NCBI RefSeq assembly: GCF_014205875.1
Contig: NZ_JACHEN010000034.1
Span: 1 to 58,931 of the forward strand
Direction: 5' to 3'
Source of the DNA: Anaerosolibacter carboniphilus
Lineage (GTDB): Bacteria; Bacillota; Clostridia; Peptostreptococcales; Thermotaleaceae
DNA length: 58,931 nt
Shown: positions 32,842 to 41,702 of the stretch, piece after piece
Numbering within the stretch: position 1 is the first letter of the stretch
Layout of the letters: each line of letters starts with the position of its first letter
The notes under the pieces: model-generated
Seen by the model: the letters and a program-made list of their open reading frames with translations, nothing else
The model's database searches: none
Told to the model about the DNA's origin: nothing
Translations under genes and position numbers: made by a program

Positions 32842-33921
32842 CTATAACATGGTAATGTTAAACTTCAAGTCTTCCATGGCATCTAAAATCTTAATGTTTC
32901 CACCAAGATATACATTACTCCTAAAGGTGTTATTCTTTACCGCTAACTCATCCCATGTCTCTGCTTCAACTTTGCCGATACTTAGCCATGCATTACGCTG
33001 GGTTTCCACATCTACAAAAGCCTTATTGCTGTAGTTGATATCCAAAATATCTTCTCCGGCAAGGGTTTTAAAGTATGAATTAATGGCACTGATAAAAAGT
33101 ACCTGATTATCATAGTTGTTTTTATACTTACCTACATAAAAATCCTTAAAGGTACTTCGAATATCTTCCAGAATCATGTCCATGGACTCTACGATGATGA
33201 TCTTCTTCATATCCTCCGTCTGATCCGTCGTAAGGGTTACAAGACTGTTCACAGCCCTCGCAATCTTGACCTCTTCATCATCATTGATCAGCACAAGTTC
33301 TCCATCATTAATAGCTGCTTCCACATCCTCCGGCTCTGTGACGCTCTCCAGGTCTTGCAGCACATAATATGTGGCACTCATGGTCATGGGCAGCCCTGCA
33401 AATATTCCGGCAAGCCTTGCAAGATATTTGTCCCCAGTAATTTCATCAGCATCCTTTGGCTTCACGTTTGTATTCGTAAAGTTTACGATGTGCATGTCAT
33501 CGGCAACCGTTGCATTAAATACCAGGGCTTTATAGGTCTTTCCATTGTTGGTATTCTGTCCTTTTACCCATGTAGCAAGGGCTTGTTGGTCAGTCGACGA
33601 TCCACCAGGGACACAAATCCAGTTAAATTTCTTGTTAGCCAGCTTTTCAACAGCATCGGCAATTAAATCTGTAGTTGTGGTGGCCACGCTTACCGCAATA
33701 ACCTTCGCTGGAGTCCCAAGAAAAGCATCATTGATGTACTTTAGATTATCCGCTGTCCAATCTGCGGCTTCGATTTTATCAATTGACTTATATTCTTTTA
33801 AGTCAAAGCTGCCCGTACTGTCTTTCAAAATCAGTACTACGACGCCCTTTGTGCTTCTTTGAACTGCCGTCACGGCCTTTTGCTTGAAGATAATTTCAAT
33901 TTTAGGCAATCCTATAGGCAT
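32842..33921 (-). CDS. xkdK: Contractile tail sheath protein (XkdK-like, compact)
   Basis: The 359-residue protein has the sheath pattern: GLPKIEIIFKQKAVTAVQRS at the start and, near the end, DVETQRNAWLSIGKVEAETW and a beta-strand arm. It is about 100 residues shorter than PBSX XkdK (466), close to the short sheaths of Clostridioides phages and diffocins. Its presence shows the tail contracts. Confidence 0.9.
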   Translation of the reverse strand: MPIGLPKIEIIFKQKAVTAVQRSTKGVVVLILKDSTGSFDLKEYKSIDKIEAADWTADNLKYINDAFLGTPAKVIAVSVATTTTDLIADAVEKLANKKFNWICVPGGSSTDQQALATWVKGQNTNNGKTYKALVFNATVADDMHIVNFTNTNVKPKDADEITGDKYLARLAGIFAGLPMTMSATYYVLQDLESVTEPEDVEAAINDGELVLINDDEEVKIARAVNSLVTLTTDQTEDMKKIIIVESMDMILEDIRSTFKDFYVGKYKNNYDNQVLFISAINSYFKTLAGEDILDINYSNKAFVDVETQRNAWLSIGKVEAETWDELAVKNNTFRSNVYLGGNIKILDAMEDLKFNITML

Positions 33922-33935
33922 TCATTATCACCCTT

Positions 33936-34370
33936 TCATCTTATACTTACTTCTATTCCATCCATCAGCTCAGACGGGTCCTCGATTTCTAATTCTTCGA
34001 TATAGTTGATATCAAAGCTAAATTCTATGATTCCACCCTCTAGCTTTTCAACGTTTGTTTCGTTGATATGTACGATAAACTGATCTTTAATTTCAAGGGT
34101 CTGAAAAAACATATCCTCCAGCTTTTCCTGTACATCCAACAGCTCCAAACGATGCTTATTTCTATTGCTGGCGAAATAGTGAATCCTTACTGTCATAGAT
34201 CTTTCCACTGCGCTATCCATAAAGGACCCTTTACGAGCATAATCAATGTCCGTAAAAAAAGAAGGTCTGTCAAAACCTTCTGTAATATCCCTCGTCTCAA
34301 TTTTAATTTCAGGAAAGTTCTCCTCTATTTTGGTATTCACCGCCGCTGTAATATCTTTTAAAGTGACCAT
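33936..34370 (-). CDS. Tail terminator-type protein (DUF6838-like)
   Basis: The 144-residue protein starts VTLKDITAAVNTKIEENFPE and has RPSFFTDIDYARKGSFMDSA and a strand-helix C-terminus, resembling the tail terminator family found just upstream of sheath genes in Clostridium phages. It would stop tube growth and join head and tail. Confidence 0.72.
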   Translation of the reverse strand: MVTLKDITAAVNTKIEENFPEIKIETRDITEGFDRPSFFTDIDYARKGSFMDSAVERSMTVRIHYFASNRNKHRLELLDVQEKLEDMFFQTLEIKDQFIVHINETNVEKLEGGIIEFSFDINYIEELEIEDPSELMDGIEVSIR

Positions 34371-34382
34371 CCTATCACCTTC

Positions 34383-34802
34383 CTATAGTCCCTTATCTAG
34401 CATTTCATCCACAAGTTTATCCACATCTTGGTAAAACTCACCTTCGAACTCTTTTGCCGATTCTTCCAGGACTTTTTTACCCTTAGCAAACCCAATTTCT
34501 TTTCCATCTCTGACAACCGCATGACCATGCTCGATCAAGTGAGCATGGGGAGCTCCATTGTATACCCGAAGGGCCCATTCGTCACCTTTGTATTTATACG
34601 GTTTCCCTTTTTTAAAGCCTTTCATGTAGTTCCCTGTTTTTTTCTTAACCTTGGATTGGGCCTTTTTTTTAACCTTTCGGTTTAATTTTGCCCCTTCTTT
34701 TGTCAGGAACTTCTTAACCTCTTTCGGCATCTTCTTCTCTGCTAGATTTAAAATATCATTGGCAAATTGATCTAACTCTTTAATATCGAAAGACTCTGCC
34801 AT
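34383..34802 (-). CDS. HK97 gp10-like head-tail/tail completion protein
   Basis: The 139-residue basic protein includes KRKVKKKAQS-like Lys runs in about residues 50-75 and a VYNGAPHAHLIEHGHAVVRD segment, the hallmark of the HK97-gp10 family. In PBSX the equivalent is XkdI. It probably joins the neck. Confidence 0.82.
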   Translation of the reverse strand: MAESFDIKELDQFANDILNLAEKKMPKEVKKFLTKEGAKLNRKVKKKAQSKVKKKTGNYMKGFKKGKPYKYKGDEWALRVYNGAPHAHLIEHGHAVVRDGKEIGFAKGKKVLEESAKEFEGEFYQDVDKLVDEMLDKGL

Positions 34803-34810
34803 GCCATCAC

Positions 34811-35140
34811 CTACTCGATGAGTTCTTCGCAGAATATTTCAAGCTTTTCATTAGCTTCATAAGGGTTTAGGATGAATTTAATATCGAATCTTCTCCCTTT
34901 AAACATCAAATACATATCCTGCTCGATATCTTTTCCGGCATTATATCTTACAATGACCTTATGGGTTGTATTGCTCAGTTTTGTTTCTGTCTGCTGCTTC
35001 TGTAGGCTCCCTGTCTGTGGAACAATCTTGCACCAAATAGTCTTTAGCTTTTTAGGTCTATAATCTGTCTCTTTGAGCTCATTCTTAAACACTTCTTTGC
35101 CCCATACTTCGATTCTTTTGTTTAATTCCCCTGGATTCAT
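34811..35140 (-). CDS. Head-tail joining/closure protein (SPP1 gp16-like)
   Basis: The 109-residue protein begins MNPGELNKRIEVWG, the usual opening of phage head closure proteins, with TIWCKIVPQTGSLQKQQTET and a C-terminal YMLFKGRR-like strand region (here DMYLMFKGRRFDIKFILNPY). It overlaps the connector gene by 4 bp. Confidence 0.82.
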   Translation of the reverse strand: MNPGELNKRIEVWGKEVFKNELKETDYRPKKLKTIWCKIVPQTGSLQKQQTETKLSNTTHKVIVRYNAGKDIEQDMYLMFKGRRFDIKFILNPYEANEKLEIFCEELIE

Positions 35141-35439
35141 ACAGTACCTCCTTGGAGTTTATAGGCTCCTAACTGAGTACATAAACTGATCAAAACAGGA
35201 CTCATCTTGTTAGATCCGGCCCTATTCTCGTACAAATCCGTTACGATAAGCCTTTGAACAAGCTTATACAACTCCAAGGCTTCTGAATTTCCTTCAACAT
35301 CTTCTCTTTTTGCACCTGTAAATTGCTTAATCAGCAGCTTACTGGAAAGCTGGAGAGATTGTATCATGTTGTCATCTTCTTCCCCATCGATCCGAAGCCA
35401 TTCTTTTAATTCCTCTAACTCGTCCAAGCTTTTCACCAC
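35137..35439 (-). CDS. Head-tail connector protein (gp6/gp15-like)
   Basis: The 100-residue helical protein starts VKSLDELEELKEWLRIDGEE and matches the Phage_connect_1 pattern (DDNMIQSLQLSSKLLIKQFT, then KLVQRLIVTDLYENR). It sits under the portal. The position after the capsid gene is standard for HK97-like heads. Confidence 0.85.
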   Translation of the reverse strand: MVKSLDELEELKEWLRIDGEEDDNMIQSLQLSSKLLIKQFTGAKREDVEGNSEALELYKLVQRLIVTDLYENRAGSNKMSPVLISLCTQLGAYKLQGGTV

Positions 35440-35457
35440 CTATAAGGGTATTGTAAA

Positions 35458-35476
35458 AGGGGCTAAATTAGCCCCT
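35458..35476 (-). terminator. Hairpin after the capsid gene
   Basis: AGGGGCTAAATTAGCCCCT forms a compact stem followed leftward by TTTTAC. Such hairpins after capsid genes partly stop transcription, so that capsid mRNA exceeds that of the connector and tail genes. Confidence 0.75.
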
Positions 35477-35498
35477 ACTCCCTAATAATATTCTTATT

Positions 35499-36770
35499 CT
35501 AAGCGGATGCTTTCTTCTTAAGCAGCACCACACCGTTTCGATCTGCCAGCTTACCATCACAAATCATAGTAGATTTACTAATCCACTCGTCCTTATCCTC
35601 ATCAAAATATCGTTTGAAGGTCATCTGCATATTTGAGTTAACCATGTAATCGCTCAAATTACAAACAATCCCGAAGATATCGCCCTCCAATGCGTCTGAA
35701 ATCGATGGGAGATAATCCTCAACAGGCAGCACCTCTTTTCCAAGGAATCTTTCTTGTTGTGTTCCATCTAATCCATAGGTTACTCTGGCTATTGGCTGCC
35801 CATTGACATCTGTCATGCCCACAATATATTGATTCCAGTCGGCATCATTTAAGATGAGTATCGCTCTACTTCTATATTTTCTAGGTAACTTCCCGAAAAT
35901 TCCTGTCCAAGTATCATACTTTCCCATGTCTTCAACGGCAATTTCTAGTATTTGAGCAGCTGGAATATTCGTATCTACCGTGATACCTAATGGCTGACCT
36001 TCTCCAGTCCCAGAGATAATGGCTTCTTCAAGAGCCGTAATCATGGCCTCATAGATATTATCTGATACGGTTTGCTCAAAAACAGGCATTGCCACAGTTC
36101 CGGCAACCAATTCAACAGCAACTCGTACTTGCAACTTGTGGTAGGAGAATGAAATCTTTCCTGATACTGCTTTCTTTTTCTTATCCGCCATTGTGCCAGC
36201 TGCAACCCATGTTGCGGTAGGTTTCGCATTTGAAACAGGAATTTCTACGCCTCCCTGGATGCCTGTTTTAGTAACTCTAGCCCAAATATGACCGTAGTCT
36301 TTCATCTTCTCCACAATTCTATTAAGAATCGTTGTTGGAATGACTACTCCAATATCTCCAGTACCGGTTACGGCATCAGCTCTAAACTCTAAATTGTCAG
36401 ATTTTTTTCCTGTTGTTACATACTCTTGGAAAGCGGATCTGTATTCCACTGTGTCAAATCGGTCTAGGCTCCGCTGTTCATTTCCTTTTCCGCCAATTCC
36501 ATATGTCCCTAGAATATTTACGGACCCGTTAGGAGTTCCCCTAAGTTCAGTACCATGTAGCTCATTGCCTCTTTGCTCAGGCTGCTCATCTGGTTCATCT
36601 GGTAGGGCATCTATCATGCTCCTTAGTTCAGCAATTTCAGCATTCAAAGTATCTAGTTCGGAATTAATTCCTCTTAATTCTCCTATATCATTTGTTGCTG
36701 CCGATCTTGTGCCAAGATCCGTTTTTCTTGCCTCTTTTGTTTGAAGTAATTTTAATAGTCTCTTTTTCAT
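35499..36770 (-). CDS. HK97-fold major capsid protein
   Basis: The 423-residue protein has an N-terminal helical scaffolding (delta) segment in about residues 1-110 with coiled-coil features (LRGINSELDTLNAEIAELRS), then the mature capsid from about QRSLDRFDTVEYRSAFQEYV. The HK97 region includes IGVVIPTTILNRIVEKMKDY and ALEEAIISGTGEGQPLGI. The upstream protease probably removes the delta domain. Confidence 0.92.
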   Translation of the reverse strand: MKKRLLKLLQTKEARKTDLGTRSAATNDIGELRGINSELDTLNAEIAELRSMIDALPDEPDEQPEQRGNELHGTELRGTPNGSVNILGTYGIGGKGNEQRSLDRFDTVEYRSAFQEYVTTGKKSDNLEFRADAVTGTGDIGVVIPTTILNRIVEKMKDYGHIWARVTKTGIQGGVEIPVSNAKPTATWVAAGTMADKKKKAVSGKISFSYHKLQVRVAVELVAGTVAMPVFEQTVSDNIYEAMITALEEAIISGTGEGQPLGITVDTNIPAAQILEIAVEDMGKYDTWTGIFGKLPRKYRSRAILILNDADWNQYIVGMTDVNGQPIARVTYGLDGTQQERFLGKEVLPVEDYLPSISDALEGDIFGIVCNLSDYMVNSNMQMTFKRYFDEDKDEWISKSTMICDGKLADRNGVVLLKKKASA

Positions 36771-36781
36771 GAATTTTCACC

Positions 36782-37432
36782 TTAACCTTTCATCAAAATT
36801 TGTGTTTTTAATCTTAAGACTTCTAATTGCTCATCTGTATGGTTATCCAACCCTTTTGATCTGGCATTCTCCAATACCGCTGCCGCATTATCCAATGCAG
36901 CTTGATCTCGAGCATTTATATTAGTACCTGGATAATAAGGCATACTTACCGCGCTTACTTCCAGTACTCTTTTAAATTTAATGATGTGTCTTGTGGGCAT
37001 TTCAGTATCTAAATCAGTCCATCTTTCTTCTCCAACCCTAAAAATAAAAGACATCCCATCGATGTCTCCTCTTTTGATTGAGCTATATAGACTTTTGGAT
37101 TCCATATTATTTTCTAAATCTGGCTTTGCCCGAATAAATAAACCTTTGTCATCTGGTGTTAGCTGCATAGTAGAATTCCCGTTGTTCCGCCTACTCCTGG
37201 CAATTGGGATTTTCTTAAGGTCATGATTCACACTGAATAAAACATCGTCTAAATCTGCTCCGTCGAAAGCTCCTCTTTCAATCACCTCATAGAAGTAGTT
37301 GGATATATTCGTCCTTTGCCCATAAACAGCAGCATACCCTTCAATTACATTCTCTTCATCAATGGCTCGGAATTCAGATACCCCAAAACTACGTTTTTCA
37401 ATTTCATCCTTCTGGATGGGCTTATTATTCAT
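36782..37432 (-). CDS. HK97-type prohead protease (peptidase S78)
   Basis: The ATG at 37432 overlaps the portal stop by 8 bp and gives 216 residues starting MNNKPIQKDEIEKRSF; an in-frame start at 37483 would lie inside the portal gene. IEGYAAVYGQRTNI, the catalytic His in FSVNHDLKKIPIA and Ser in GDIDGMSFIF, and VLEVSAVSMPYYPGTNI identify the S78 family. It cuts the capsid delta domain during maturation. Confidence 0.9.
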   Translation of the reverse strand: MNNKPIQKDEIEKRSFGVSEFRAIDEENVIEGYAAVYGQRTNISNYFYEVIERGAFDGADLDDVLFSVNHDLKKIPIARSRRNNGNSTMQLTPDDKGLFIRAKPDLENNMESKSLYSSIKRGDIDGMSFIFRVGEERWTDLDTEMPTRHIIKFKRVLEVSAVSMPYYPGTNINARDQAALDNAAAVLENARSKGLDNHTDEQLEVLRLKTQILMKG

Positions 37433-38672
37433 CTGGATCAACCTCCCTTTTCCGCCTTCTAGCCCGTTGCATCTGGTATTCATTGGCTAGAGAAACATCG
37501 ATATAATTCAAACTCATATTTCTTATATCTCCGCCAACATAAGGGGAGTAGCCAAAGAGCTCAAGGAGTTCATTGTTTGTTAATGCCCCTCGATTACCCA
37601 ATATATCGGCAACAGCTATTTTATTCTTGGTATTGGTAAACAACAATTTCTGTGGATAGAAAAAAATCTCATTGCCAAAGTCAATTTCACGCTGCGTAAA
37701 CAGTGTTTTTGAAAATGCTTGGCCTAATGAGATGATAATGGGCTCCAGAGTCTTTTCATAAAAGGCTTGATATTGTTCATCGTTAAAATCACCACTTAAG
37801 ATAGGCACCGAGACCCCATAATAATTGAGAACCTTACCTTGTAAGAACTCCAAAGTGCTTTTATCTATTAATTTTGGGTCAACTTGGATAGGCACATATT
37901 CCCCTTTTACATCCATTGGGAGTATTCCAGTCCTTCCAGTTTCGATTGCTTCTTCAAATCGTGCTCTCTCTGCCTTCTGTTCCTCACCATCAAACATACT
38001 TTGAATTTTGAGAATCCCACGAATGGACAAACTGGTTTTTATGGCTTTTTCCAAGCCCTGCAATACGCTATCGTTGATTTTAAGGACTTTCAATAATGCC
38101 TGGTTATCCGGCTGACCGTTCATACCTCCACCCATGATATCATTCACAGAAAACTTTTTTCTCAGGTGAATAACATCCGCATAAGGCAATGTGAATTTAT
38201 CCCCGTTTGAAAATGCCATTTCTACAAATAACATTCCTGATGCATCCTGTAAAAAGGTTACTTGGGTCGGATTCAGAGGGTAGAAAGATGTATATTCTCT
38301 ATACTGCCCCCCTCTTCCATCTGGTTTTATTTCGTACATGGGATAGATAAAAGCATTATAATTCATGTACAATAGCCAAATTATCTTCTCTATAAAGTCT
38401 CTTGTGGTCATCAGTGGATTTGGAGAAAATTTAAACAGCCTGTTAAGGCTGCTTTTTACATTTACTCGCATTCCAGTGTTATCAATTCGAATATGTTTCG
38501 GCTGTAGCTTACTGCATTCCGTGGCAATTACATCGATGCACATCTGTACCACATCGGAGGCATAGATGTTTTGACCAAACTGGCTAAATATGGGGCTATA
38601 CCCGTCAAGAAATTTAGCATATTGCATCTGCCGACTAGCCTCTTTATCTTTAAAGAAATTTTGTAAGAGCAT
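37425..38672 (-). CDS. Portal protein (HK97 gp3-like)
   Basis: The 415-residue protein has the portal family features: MCIDVIATECSKLQPKHIRI near residue 50, NPLMTTRDFIEKIIWLLYMN, and LDKKSTLEFLQ-like wing/stem sequence (here KLIDKSTLEFLQGKVLNYYG) with VPILSGDFNDEQYQAFYEKT. It forms the DNA channel. It follows a small membrane-protein gene and terL. Confidence 0.92.
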   Translation of the reverse strand: MLLQNFFKDKEASRQMQYAKFLDGYSPIFSQFGQNIYASDVVQMCIDVIATECSKLQPKHIRIDNTGMRVNVKSSLNRLFKFSPNPLMTTRDFIEKIIWLLYMNYNAFIYPMYEIKPDGRGGQYREYTSFYPLNPTQVTFLQDASGMLFVEMAFSNGDKFTLPYADVIHLRKKFSVNDIMGGGMNGQPDNQALLKVLKINDSVLQGLEKAIKTSLSIRGILKIQSMFDGEEQKAERARFEEAIETGRTGILPMDVKGEYVPIQVDPKLIDKSTLEFLQGKVLNYYGVSVPILSGDFNDEQYQAFYEKTLEPIIISLGQAFSKTLFTQREIDFGNEIFFYPQKLLFTNTKNKIAVADILGNRGALTNNELLELFGYSPYVGGDIRNMSLNYIDVSLANEYQMQRARRRKREVDPDE

Positions 38673-38675
38673 CGA

Positions 38676-38858
38676 TTACCACCTTCTTTTCGCAATAAAA
38701 TAAGCAAGTGCCATAAAGCAAATGCCCAAAACGATGAAGCCTGCCGGAACATATATCTTGAACACCCCAACGGATACGGACGTAAACCCTAAAATCAGTG
38801 ACATATCATCCACGTAATTCATAAAAAAGGCCTTTATCTTTTTAAACAAATCCATCAC
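38676..38858 (-). CDS. Small two-TM phage protein
   Basis: The 60-residue product has two hydrophobic helices (SLILGFTSVSVGVFKIYVPA and GFIVLGICFMALAYFIA) and a basic end. Its start overlaps the terL stop by 4 bp. Tiny membrane proteins between terminase and portal genes occur in other Bacillota phages; function is unknown. Confidence 0.6.
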   Translation of the reverse strand: MMDLFKKIKAFFMNYVDDMSLILGFTSVSVGVFKIYVPAGFIVLGICFMALAYFIAKRRW

Positions 38859-40576
38859 CTCCCTACTAGATCAAGAAATTCAGTCCTGTTGTCTATGTAA
38901 ATCTTATAGCCAATGATCATGGTAACAGCGCCGTCAATCTTCTTATTCTCTTTGCCTTGGACCTTAACTGGCATGATCTCCGCCTTTGAATTGATATTTA
39001 GAGCCGTATTTTCAAGACAATATTTATCTATTGGATTATCATTATAGTTAATCATATTCGACTTCAAATCTGCCTCTACAAGCTTCATCGGCTCCGACAT
39101 GCTGCCGAAGTCTTGATTTACTCTTACACAGTCAAAGCCGATCTCCTCCATTTCTTTTACCCAATAAGTAGCAGACCACTTGTCATAGCCAATTTTATAG
39201 AATCTAATACCATATTCTTTGTACAGCTTTACAAACCAAGCCGTTACGAGCCTAAAATCATTTTCATTCCCAGGTGATACTTCAATAAGCCCCTGTTTGA
39301 TCCAATCCTCATACATAGCCCTTTCATCTTTTGAAAGAGTAAGCAACTTTGAGGCCGGAATGAAGTATTTCTGCAAAGTATATTTTTTCTGGCTTCCTTT
39401 TTTCATCAGTGTTGCCCTTGCGCAAGCTAAGTCACCCGATTTAGACAAGTCAACAGATCCAATCGCAAAGCAATTTCTAAACTCTTCAATCTCAAAAATT
39501 TCTGGATTTATAATATCCTCAGGCATCAACCATGCTTGAGCATTGTTTTGCTTGATATTGAAGTCCTTTGATAATACGAAGGCCCTTGTGGCCTTGCTTG
39601 TCTTGGCTTCTTCGATCATCTGTCGTAAAAAGCTCCATTTTTTTATAGCTCCTAAACCTGGGTTGCTTTTAGGCCATGTTTTTTCATCTTGCCATATTTC
39701 TGCCTCGCTGTCTTGGGTATAGAGCCATATTAACCACCTAGGACGATCAAGTTCTCCATTTAAAACCTTTCTTGCATCTTTTAATCTTTCATCGAGATAG
39801 CCATCATTGACCATTCCCTCGGTTGTGAGTTCACCATAGATTGGTTCATCCTGAGTAGATAGAGCCTGCCGAATTGGCATGATGGATGAATTGTCTTTCA
39901 GCTCGTGAACCTCGTCGACTGATCCGACGCCAATGTTTCTTCCCTCTTTTGCTCCAGTCTTTGCCGATATTTTTCGGATGCTACCCTTATTTTTATAGGA
40001 GAATTTCCCTTTTGCTTTTCGCTTTTTGGGATTGCCAAAGAATATACCCTTGATATTCTTTCTAGTTACTTTATCAAGCGCCGGACTTTCTTCCCTCATG
40101 GCATTGATGGCTTGAAACATCAAATCAGCCTGCTCATAGTCATTGCTGGCACACAGTATTTTTATGCCTAAAGGACCGCAAAAAAATTCAGCCAAATCCA
40201 TGGCTGATATTAACGGCGTTTTCCCATTTTTTCTTCCGACTAAATATAAAAAGTCTTGATAAAGCCTTATCCATCGTCCAACCTCTTCATCATAAATCTT
40301 GAAGCTATAAAACGCCTCGATGAACGCCTTTTGAAACAGCTCCAAAATAAACGGCTTCCCGGCAAAAGGAGCTTCATAATGTTTGCACTTTGTTTCGATA
40401 AATTTGATCCGCTTGTGGGCATCTTCAAAATCAATTTGGATATCTGGATTATCAAAATGAGTCAACAGCACATCCAACATTTGCACTAATTCTCGGCCGA
40501 CGATGATCTCACCGCTTTTGCATTTACCAATATACTCTAAAAGAAAGGAGTGGACCCCGTTATATTCTGTCATCAT
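38855..40576 (-). CDS. terL: Terminase large subunit
   Basis: The 573-residue protein has Walker A VGRKNGKT (residues 113-120), Walker B VGSVDEVHE (217-225) and the nuclease Asp in IGSVDLSKSGD (about 370-380), with another acidic site in IGYDKWSATYW. It is the HK97/Terminase_1 type. It packages DNA with the small subunit upstream. Start and stop overlap both neighbours. Confidence 0.95.
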   Translation of the reverse strand: MMTEYNGVHSFLLEYIGKCKSGEIIVGRELVQMLDVLLTHFDNPDIQIDFEDAHKRIKFIETKCKHYEAPFAGKPFILELFQKAFIEAFYSFKIYDEEVGRWIRLYQDFLYLVGRKNGKTPLISAMDLAEFFCGPLGIKILCASNDYEQADLMFQAINAMREESPALDKVTRKNIKGIFFGNPKKRKAKGKFSYKNKGSIRKISAKTGAKEGRNIGVGSVDEVHELKDNSSIMPIRQALSTQDEPIYGELTTEGMVNDGYLDERLKDARKVLNGELDRPRWLIWLYTQDSEAEIWQDEKTWPKSNPGLGAIKKWSFLRQMIEEAKTSKATRAFVLSKDFNIKQNNAQAWLMPEDIINPEIFEIEEFRNCFAIGSVDLSKSGDLACARATLMKKGSQKKYTLQKYFIPASKLLTLSKDERAMYEDWIKQGLIEVSPGNENDFRLVTAWFVKLYKEYGIRFYKIGYDKWSATYWVKEMEEIGFDCVRVNQDFGSMSEPMKLVEADLKSNMINYNDNPIDKYCLENTALNINSKAEIMPVKVQGKENKKIDGAVTMIIGYKIYIDNRTEFLDLVGR

Positions 40577-40917
40577 TCAAACTCACCTAATTCGTCATCT
40601 TCTTCGATTGCGTTTTTCTGTAGTATGCCGTTTAGTGTTTTTATAACGATGGCATAACTATTTAGATTCTTAAGGTACTGCTTTCCAGCTTCGATGGGTT
40701 TTTGCAAATCTGGATGTTGGGGATGAATCTTAACCATGCCAGTATTTTCTAGAGACTGTTTTAGCACAAAATTTTCGGCTTTCAAGAATGCAGCATCTTC
40801 TATGAGTCCCTCAACCAATCTTCTTTTAGAAGACTCCACCTCTTGAAAGATTTCGGCTAATTTCTCACATTCTGCCTTATATACATCCTGTTTTAGCATT
40901 TTTCTGAAAACCTCCAA
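40573..40917 (-). CDS. terS: Terminase small subunit, P27 type
   Basis: The 114-residue helical protein has the P27 C-terminal pattern KIHPQHPDLQKPIEAGKQYL and then a helix. The start overlaps nothing upstream; its stop overlaps terL by 4 bp. It recognises the packaging site and recruits TerL. A second TerS-like gene is upstream at 41703. Confidence 0.8.
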   Translation of the reverse strand: MEVFRKMLKQDVYKAECEKLAEIFQEVESSKRRLVEGLIEDAAFLKAENFVLKQSLENTGMVKIHPQHPDLQKPIEAGKQYLKNLNSYAIVIKTLNGILQKNAIEEDDELGEFE

Positions 40918-41002
40918 CGAATTTCAATTTTTTTGGTGTGTGTCCTTCCCGTGTACCCTTATACGGTCTGGCGATAGTCCCTATTTTTTTCATCATGGGG
41001 GG
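40918..41002. other. Non-coding gap between HNH and terS genes, candidate cos region
   Basis: These 85 bp separate the HNH gene and terS. HNH-terS-terL order is typical of cos phages, where the cohesive site lies near or between these genes. A GC-richer stretch around ACGGTCTGGCGATAG stands out. No clear inverted repeat confirms a nick site. Confidence 0.3.
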
Positions 41003-41701
41003 CTATGCAACATACTCATCAAACCATTTATTGATGTACTTCAACCACTCATCTTTCCTATACATTCTCTCTTGATCTAGTTCAAGCCGTCTGATGCATT
41101 CATCTCGACTCACATCACAGAAAATAATCTCAGCCCCCAGATCATCCGCCAACTTCTCACGCTTATATTTATCTGTATAACCACCAATCACCCAGGCGTT
41201 ATTCCACTTTCCATATCGTGTCTTGATATTATCTATCAATGCATTATGAATGTTGATAACGTTGTTGAATAGGTTGTCAGGTTTATCATAGTAAGGTAGA
41301 AACGATACAGCACTATAGAGATTATCCATATCAACAACTATATCTCCACGGCTCATATTCTCCTTAACATATGTCTTCTTCCCAGCCATTGGCGCACCAA
41401 AGACGATATAAACATTTCGTGCTGGCTTATGCCCAAAACGATTGTGTATCTTATTGTGGCATTCATGATGTACAAGCATCACATTCTTAGGATTAAGAGA
41501 AATCATAACGTCATGAACATTCTCTGGTGTTAATTCTTCGATATGGTGTATTGTTATGTCCTTAGGTCTTTCAATCTCTTTAGAACAATGCTCACATATA
41601 ATTTTTTTATCTCGCTTCATCCTTTCGTTGATCATAAACAATCGAAAGTTAATCCATTTCTCAGAAGCATAAAAACTTTTCAGTACCGCATACTTCGCCA
41701 T
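41003..41701 (-). CDS. HNH endonuclease fused to a P-loop kinase-like domain
   Basis: The start at 41701 (MAKYAVLKSFYASEKW) is preferred to 41776, which would overlap the neighbour more. Residues 1-95 hold an HNH nuclease with CEHC, TIHHIEEL and HHECHNKIHNRFG. Residues 105-232 hold a P-loop (GAPMAGKKT) and an RRLELDQERM-type lid as in nucleotide or tRNA kinases. HNH proteins next to terminase stimulate cos cleavage in HK97-like phages; the added P-loop domain is also known from some phages. Confidence 0.82.
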   Translation of the reverse strand: MAKYAVLKSFYASEKWINFRLFMINERMKRDKKIICEHCSKEIERPKDITIHHIEELTPENVHDVMISLNPKNVMLVHHECHNKIHNRFGHKPARNVYIVFGAPMAGKKTYVKENMSRGDIVVDMDNLYSAVSFLPYYDKPDNLFNNVINIHNALIDNIKTRYGKWNNAWVIGGYTDKYKREKLADDLGAEIIFCDVSRDECIRRLELDQERMYRKDEWLKYINKWFDEYVA

Positions 41702-41702
41702 A

